A DNA stretch of 9,686 bases from Alphaproteobacteria bacterium. GTDB taxonomy: Bacteria > Pseudomonadota > Alphaproteobacteria > Micavibrionales > UBA2020. Below are positions 6,351-9,686 of this stretch, one piece after another. Under the pieces are notes generated by a model, which was given only the letters and a program-made list of their open reading frames with translations, ran no database searches and was not told the DNA's origin. The translations under genes were made by a program, and so were the position numbers. Position 1 is the stretch's first letter; the number at the start of each line of letters is the position of its first letter. The stretch covers positions 1-9,686 of the forward strand of contig JAGXAX010000033.1 of NCBI GenBank assembly GCA_018971405.1, in the 5' to 3' direction.

Positions 6351-7581
6351 CGAGCAGCCCCGCCGCGTCGTTGGAGGGCAGCGCCTGCGCCCGCGGCATG
6401 TTCAGCACCTCGGCATAAACGTCGAGCGTGCCCGCGGCCATGTTTTCGTTGGTGAAGTTTTTGGCGATATGGCTCATCGCGCGGGTGGCGAGCTTCGCCC
6501 GCTGGTTCGCGTCGAGCGCCAGCGCCTCCTTCAGGGCGCGCCCGAGCGCGGGCACGTCGCCCGGCGGCACCAGCCAGCCGGTTTCGTCGGCGATCACCGT
6601 CTCCTGCGCGCCGCCATGGTCCGTTGCAATGAGGGGCCGGCCCATCGCCTGCGCCTCGATGGCGACGCGGCCGAAGCCCTCCGGCTCCAGCGACGGCGCG
6701 ACGACGACCGTGGAGAGCATATAGGCGGCGGGCATGTCGTCGCAGGGGCTGACGATCCGCGCCTTGCCCGCAAGCCCTGCGTCGTCGATGTATTTCTCCA
6801 GTTCCTTGTGATAGCTGCCGTTGCCGCGCGCCGCGCCGACGAAGAGGCAGAAAAAGTCTTTCTGCGGCAGGTCGCGCAGCGCGTCGATCAGGAACATATG
6901 CCCCTTGAGGCGCGAGAGCCGCGCGGGCAGCAGGATGACGGGCGCGCCGTCCGGCACGCGCCACTGCGACGATATCTTGATGAGCTGCTCGGGCGTGACG
7001 GAATTGGGATGGAAGCGCGAGAGCGCGACGCCGCGGTGGACGACGCGGACTTTGGCCGGATCGACGCCGTAATTGCGTTCGATATGCTCCGCGAGAAAAT
7101 GCGACACGGTCATGACCAGCTCGCCCTTCGTCGTCGCGGCGTTGTAAATCCGCTTGAAGCGGTTCTCGATCTTGTGCGCGGAATGGACGGATGTGACGTA
7201 ACGCGCCTGCGTGCCCCGCACGGCGCGGCCCGCGCTCCACGCGGGGGCGCGGGAGCAGGCATGGACTATATCGACGTTGTGCGCGCGGATGATCTTGCGC
7301 AGGCGCAGGATATTGGCGGCGATGATCAGCGGGTTTTTGGAATGCACCGGCAGGCGGATATGCGTGCCGCCGCCGCGCGCGATCTCCGGCACGCGTTTGC
7401 CGCCGGAGGAAATGACGATCGAGCGCCCGCCCGCTTTCACGATGGCCGCGTTGATGTCGATCACGCCCTGCTCGACCCCGCCGCCGTCGAGCGACGGTAA
7501 AATCTGCATGACGGTCGGCGCGTGATGCTCCCGCACGAAATCGGCGAAGGCGGCGCTGGCGATTTCCGGCTTGACGATCAT
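6325..7581 (-). CDS. Glycosyltransferase family 4 (GT-B fold)
   Basis: A 418-residue GT-B glycosyltransferase that should move a sugar from a nucleotide-sugar donor to a lipid or oligosaccharide acceptor at the inner membrane face. The N-terminal acceptor half opens with [20 protein letters not shown] (23-42), whose glycine-rich loop is typical of GT4. The donor half contains [11 protein letters not shown] (228-238, with the Arg and Lys that usually contact the donor diphosphate), and [13 protein letters not shown], whose Glu301-x7-Glu309 spacing is the classic EX7E motif, followed by [16 protein letters not shown]. Length is normal and the protein looks intact. The start at 7581 has GGAGG ten bases upstream. 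It is the first gene of the four-gene minus-strand operon. The downstream GT9 gene and outer-membrane barrel suggest LPS core or related surface glycan work. The exact donor and acceptor cannot be read from the sequence. Confidence 0.9.
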   Translation of the reverse strand: MIVKPEIASAAFADFVREHHAPTVMQILPSLDGGGVEQGVIDINAAIVKAGGRSIVISSGGKRVPEIARGGGTHIRLPVHSKNPLIIAANILRLRKIIRAHNVDIVHACSRAPAWSAGRAVRGTQARYVTSVHSAHKIENRFKRIYNAATTKGELVMTVSHFLAEHIERNYGVDPAKVRVVHRGVALSRFHPNSVTPEQLIKISSQWRVPDGAPVILLPARLSRLKGHMFLIDALRDLPQKDFFCLFVGAARGNGSYHKELEKYIDDAGLAGKARIVSPCDDMPAAYMLSTVVVAPSLEPEGFGRVAIEAQAMGRPLIATDHGGAQETVIADETGWLVPPGDVPALGRALKEALALDANQRAKLATRAMSHIAKNFTNENMAAGTLDVYAEVLNMPRAQALPSNDAAGLLDDRAAHAG

Positions 7582-7600
7582 GTTTCGCGTTCCTCCGAGC

Positions 7601-7633
7601 TTTCCCCAGTTTTACGCCCAAAACGCGGGGAAA
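7601..7633. promoter_or_regulatory. Dyad (hairpin-forming) in leader of the GT operon
   Basis: TTTCCCC (7601-7607) and GGGGAAA (7627-7633) are perfect 7-base inverted arms. Inside them TTTT and AAAA can add four more pairs around a six-base loop. The dyad lies 20 bases before the GT4 start, upstream of its GGAGG, and downstream of the candidate minus promoter, so it would be in the operon's 5' leader. Neither strand has a following T-tract, so it is not a terminator. It could be an operator or a leader structure; function is unknown. Confidence 0.4.
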
Positions 7634-7649
7634 ACCAGAGAAATCAGGC

Positions 7650-7678
7650 TTGCGGGCGTCTATCCGGAGCGGTACATT
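7650..7678 (+). promoter_or_regulatory. Weak candidate promoter for thrS
   Basis: TTGCGG (7650-7655) and TACATT (7673-7678) are 17 bases apart, with 3 of 6 and 4 of 6 matches to the sigma-70 boxes. The leader to the thrS start at 7709 would be about 25 bases, with the AGGG ribosome site at 7697-7700. There is no room for a T-box-like leader. Confidence 0.25.
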
Positions 7679-7687
7679 GATTGTCGA
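7659..7687 (-). promoter_or_regulatory. Candidate promoter for the glycosyltransferase operon
   Basis: On the minus strand TCGACA (7687-7682, 5 of 6 to the -35 consensus) and GATAGA (7664-7659, 3 of 6 to the -10 consensus) are 17 bases apart. It overlaps the candidate thrS promoter on the other strand, so the two could interfere. A transcript from here would carry the 7601-7633 dyad in its leader. Confidence 0.28.
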
Positions 7688-7708
7688 ATTGAATTCAGGG
7701 ATTTAAAA

Positions 7709-9682
7709 ATGAAAACAGCCGAAAAACCCGCCGCCGGGAAACCCGTCACCGTCACCCTGCCGGACGGGAAAACCCTCTCCTTCGACGGACCGGTGACCGG
7801 CCTTGCCGTCGCGGAGAAGATCGGCCCCGGTCTCGCCAAGGCGGCGCTCGCCGTGAAGCTCGACGGCGAACTGGTCGACCTGATGCGCGAGATCGGAAAA
7901 GACGCCAAAATCGCCATTATCACGCGCAAGGACGCGGACGCCCTGGAACTCATCCGCCACGACGCCGCGCACGTGATGGCCGAGGCGGTGCAGGAATTGT
8001 TCCCCGGCACGCAGGTGACCATCGGCCCCAGCATAGAAAACGGCTTTTATTACGACTTCGCGCGCGCGCAGCCCTTCACGACGGAAGACTTCGAAAAGAT
8101 CGAGAAAAAGATGCGCGAGATCGTCGCCCGCAACGAGCCCTTCACCCGCGAGGTGTGGAACCGCGACGAGGCGATCGAACACTTCAAATCCATCGGCGAG
8201 GATTACAAGGCCGAGATCATCTCCGACCTGCCGCAGACCGAGGAAATCTCGGTCTACAAACAGGGCAAGTGGTATGACCTCTGCCGCGGCCCGCACCTGC
8301 CGTCCACCGGTCACGTCGGCAGCGCCTTCAAACTGATGAAAGTCGCGGGCGCCTACTGGCGCGGAGATTCCAGCAACGCCATGCTGACGCGCATTTACGC
8401 GACGGCATGGCGCGACCAGAAAGAGCTCGACGCCTATCTCCACATGCTCGAAGAGGCGGAAAAGCGCGACCACCGCAGGCTCGGCCGCGAAATGGGTTTG
8501 TTCCACCTGCAGGAAGAGGCCGTCGGCAGCGTCTTCTGGCACGACAAAGGCTACGCGATCTACCGCACGCTCGAAAACTACATCCGCCGCAAGATCCGCG
8601 CCGCCGACTATCAGGAAGTGAAAACGCCGCAGCTTTTCGACTCGTCTTTGTTCAAGGCCTCCGGCCACTGGGACATCTACGGCGACAACATGTTCAAAGT
8701 CCGCGACGCGCACAAAAGCGACGCTGAAGGCGAAGAGCGCATGATGGGATTGAAGCCCATGAACTGTCCCGCGCACGTGCAGATTTTCAATCAAGGCATC
8801 AAGTCCTACCGCGACCTGCCCATCCGCATGGCGGAGTTCGGCTGCTGCCACCGCAATGAACCGTCCGGCGCGATGCACGGCATCATGCGCGTGCGCCAGT
8901 TCACCCAGGACGACGCACACATCTTCTGCACGCCCGAACAGATGCAGGGGGAGGCGGCGCGCTATTTCAAGCTGCAACTCGGCGTTTACAAAGACCTCGG
9001 TTTCGACAAGATCGACGTCAAACTCGCCCTGCGCCCCGGCGCGAACGCCCGCATCGGCTCGGACGAACTCTGGGACTGGGCGGAGAACGCGCTGCGCGAG
9101 GCGCTCAGATCCGCCGGCCTGCCGTTCGAGGAACTGCCGGGCGAAGGCGCGTTCTACGGCCCGAAGGTCGAGTTCCACCTCACCGACGCCATCGGCCGCA
9201 CATGGCAGTGCGGCACGCTGCAGGTCGACCCTAACCTGCCCAACCGCCTCGATGCTTCTTATATCGGCGAAGACGGCGCGAAACACCGCCCGATCATGCT
9301 CCACCGCGCCATTCTCGGCTCGATGGAACGCTTCATCGGCATCCTGATCGAGAACTACGCGGGCAAGCTGCCGCTGTGGCTCGCGCCCGTGCAGGCGGTC
9401 GTGGCGACCATCACCTCGGACGCCGACGCCTATGCCGGCAAGGTGCTGGAACAACTGAAAAAAGCCGGCATCCGCGCCGAAACCGATCTGCGTAACGAGA
9501 AAATTAACTATAAAATACGGGAACATAGCCTCACCAAGACCCCGCAGATCTGGGTGGTGGGCAAGCGCGAGGCCGAGGAACAGACCGTCGCCATCCGCCG
9601 TTTGGGGTCTGATGCGCAAGAAATCCTTGCACTTGGCGACGCGATCAATAAAATGACGCAGGAAGCATTGCCTCCGCAATGA
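7709..9682 (+). CDS. thrS: Threonyl-tRNA synthetase
   Basis: This 657-residue class II aminoacyl-tRNA synthetase joins threonine to tRNA-Thr in the cytoplasm. All family parts are present in order. The N-terminal TGS domain ([15 protein letters not shown] onward) comes first. The editing domain follows with its metal/catalytic residues His84-x3-His88 (HDAAH) and Cys192/His196 (CRGPH), which hydrolyses mischarged Ser-tRNA. The catalytic core carries the zinc ligands Cys353 (MNCPAHV), His404 (DDAH) and His532 (LHRA), plus motif 2 (CHRNEPSG) and motif 3 ([12 protein letters not shown]). The C-terminal anticodon-binding domain begins near [12 protein letters not shown]. Length is close to the 642 residues of E. 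coli ThrRS. The frame is open from 7571, but ATG 7709 is preferred: it has AGGG eight bases upstream, begins right before the TGS domain, and avoids overlap with the divergent GT4 gene. The stop TGA lies at 9680-9682. It appears intact and housekeeping. Confidence 0.97.
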   Translation: MKTAEKPAAGKPVTVTLPDGKTLSFDGPVTGLAVAEKIGPGLAKAALAVKLDGELVDLMREIGKDAKIAIITRKDADALELIRHDAAHVMAEAVQELFPGTQVTIGPSIENGFYYDFARAQPFTTEDFEKIEKKMREIVARNEPFTREVWNRDEAIEHFKSIGEDYKAEIISDLPQTEEISVYKQGKWYDLCRGPHLPSTGHVGSAFKLMKVAGAYWRGDSSNAMLTRIYATAWRDQKELDAYLHMLEEAEKRDHRRLGREMGLFHLQEEAVGSVFWHDKGYAIYRTLENYIRRKIRAADYQEVKTPQLFDSSLFKASGHWDIYGDNMFKVRDAHKSDAEGEERMMGLKPMNCPAHVQIFNQGIKSYRDLPIRMAEFGCCHRNEPSGAMHGIMRVRQFTQDDAHIFCTPEQMQGEAARYFKLQLGVYKDLGFDKIDVKLALRPGANARIGSDELWDWAENALREALRSAGLPFEELPGEGAFYGPKVEFHLTDAIGRTWQCGTLQVDPNLPNRLDASYIGEDGAKHRPIMLHRAILGSMERFIGILIENYAGKLPLWLAPVQAVVATITSDADAYAGKVLEQLKKAGIRAETDLRNEKINYKIREHSLTKTPQIWVVGKREAEEQTVAIRRLGSDAQEILALGDAINKMTQEALPPQ

Positions 9683-9686
9683 TTCC

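Noticed and set aside
6205..7500. A 431-codon open frame on the plus strand
   Set aside because: It lies over the GT4 gene, whose motifs and ribosome site are clear on the minus strand. The plus translation is low-complexity and Arg-rich.
7571..7708. A 46-codon N-terminal extension of thrS
   Set aside because: It would overlap the divergent GT4 gene, lacks a ribosome site and precedes the TGS domain with unrelated sequence. ATG 7709 fits better.
7703..9679. A 658-codon open frame on the minus strand opposite thrS
   Set aside because: It is the antisense shadow of a fully conserved threonyl-tRNA synthetase.

Overview
This is a GC-rich, densely coded stretch of a bacterial chromosome, most probably from an alphaproteobacterium. 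That assignment rests on base composition, Gram-negative envelope genes and the look of the proteins; there is no rRNA or other direct marker. Coding fills almost everything and no gap exceeds about 150 bases. I see no rRNA, tRNA, CRISPR array, insertion sequence or phage gene.

Left block (1-2067, minus): one open frame with no stop, running off the left edge. It encodes an unusual fusion. A PLP-dependent class V aminotransferase-like enzyme is joined through a linker containing a threefold IGQNR repeat to the N-terminal part of what looks like an ATP-grasp protein. The ATP-grasp catalytic part would lie outside the window.

Divergent block (2220-4725, plus): two multi-pass membrane proteins, 4 bases apart and surely one operon. 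Both look like drug/metabolite (DMT, EamA-type) transporters. The first is nearly twice the usual length because of an extra C-terminal soluble-plus-membrane region. A PLP/ATP-grasp fusion divergent from paired exporter-like proteins could be a small-molecule synthesis-and-export locus; this is inference.

Middle block (7581 down to 4788, minus): a compact operon of GT4 glycosyltransferase, short GT9 (heptosyltransferase-like) glycosyltransferase, TusA-family protein and outer-membrane beta-barrel. The first three overlap end to start, and the operon closes with a hairpin plus T-tract terminator. The barrel resembles PagP, the lipid A palmitoyltransferase, so the operon is best read as cell-envelope (LPS) modification with a sulfurtransferase-like gene embedded in it.

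Right block (7709-9682, plus): a complete threonyl-tRNA synthetase gene, thrS, divergent from the glycosyltransferase operon across a 127-base region holding overlapping candidate promoters and a dyad. Its stop lies 4 bases from the window end.
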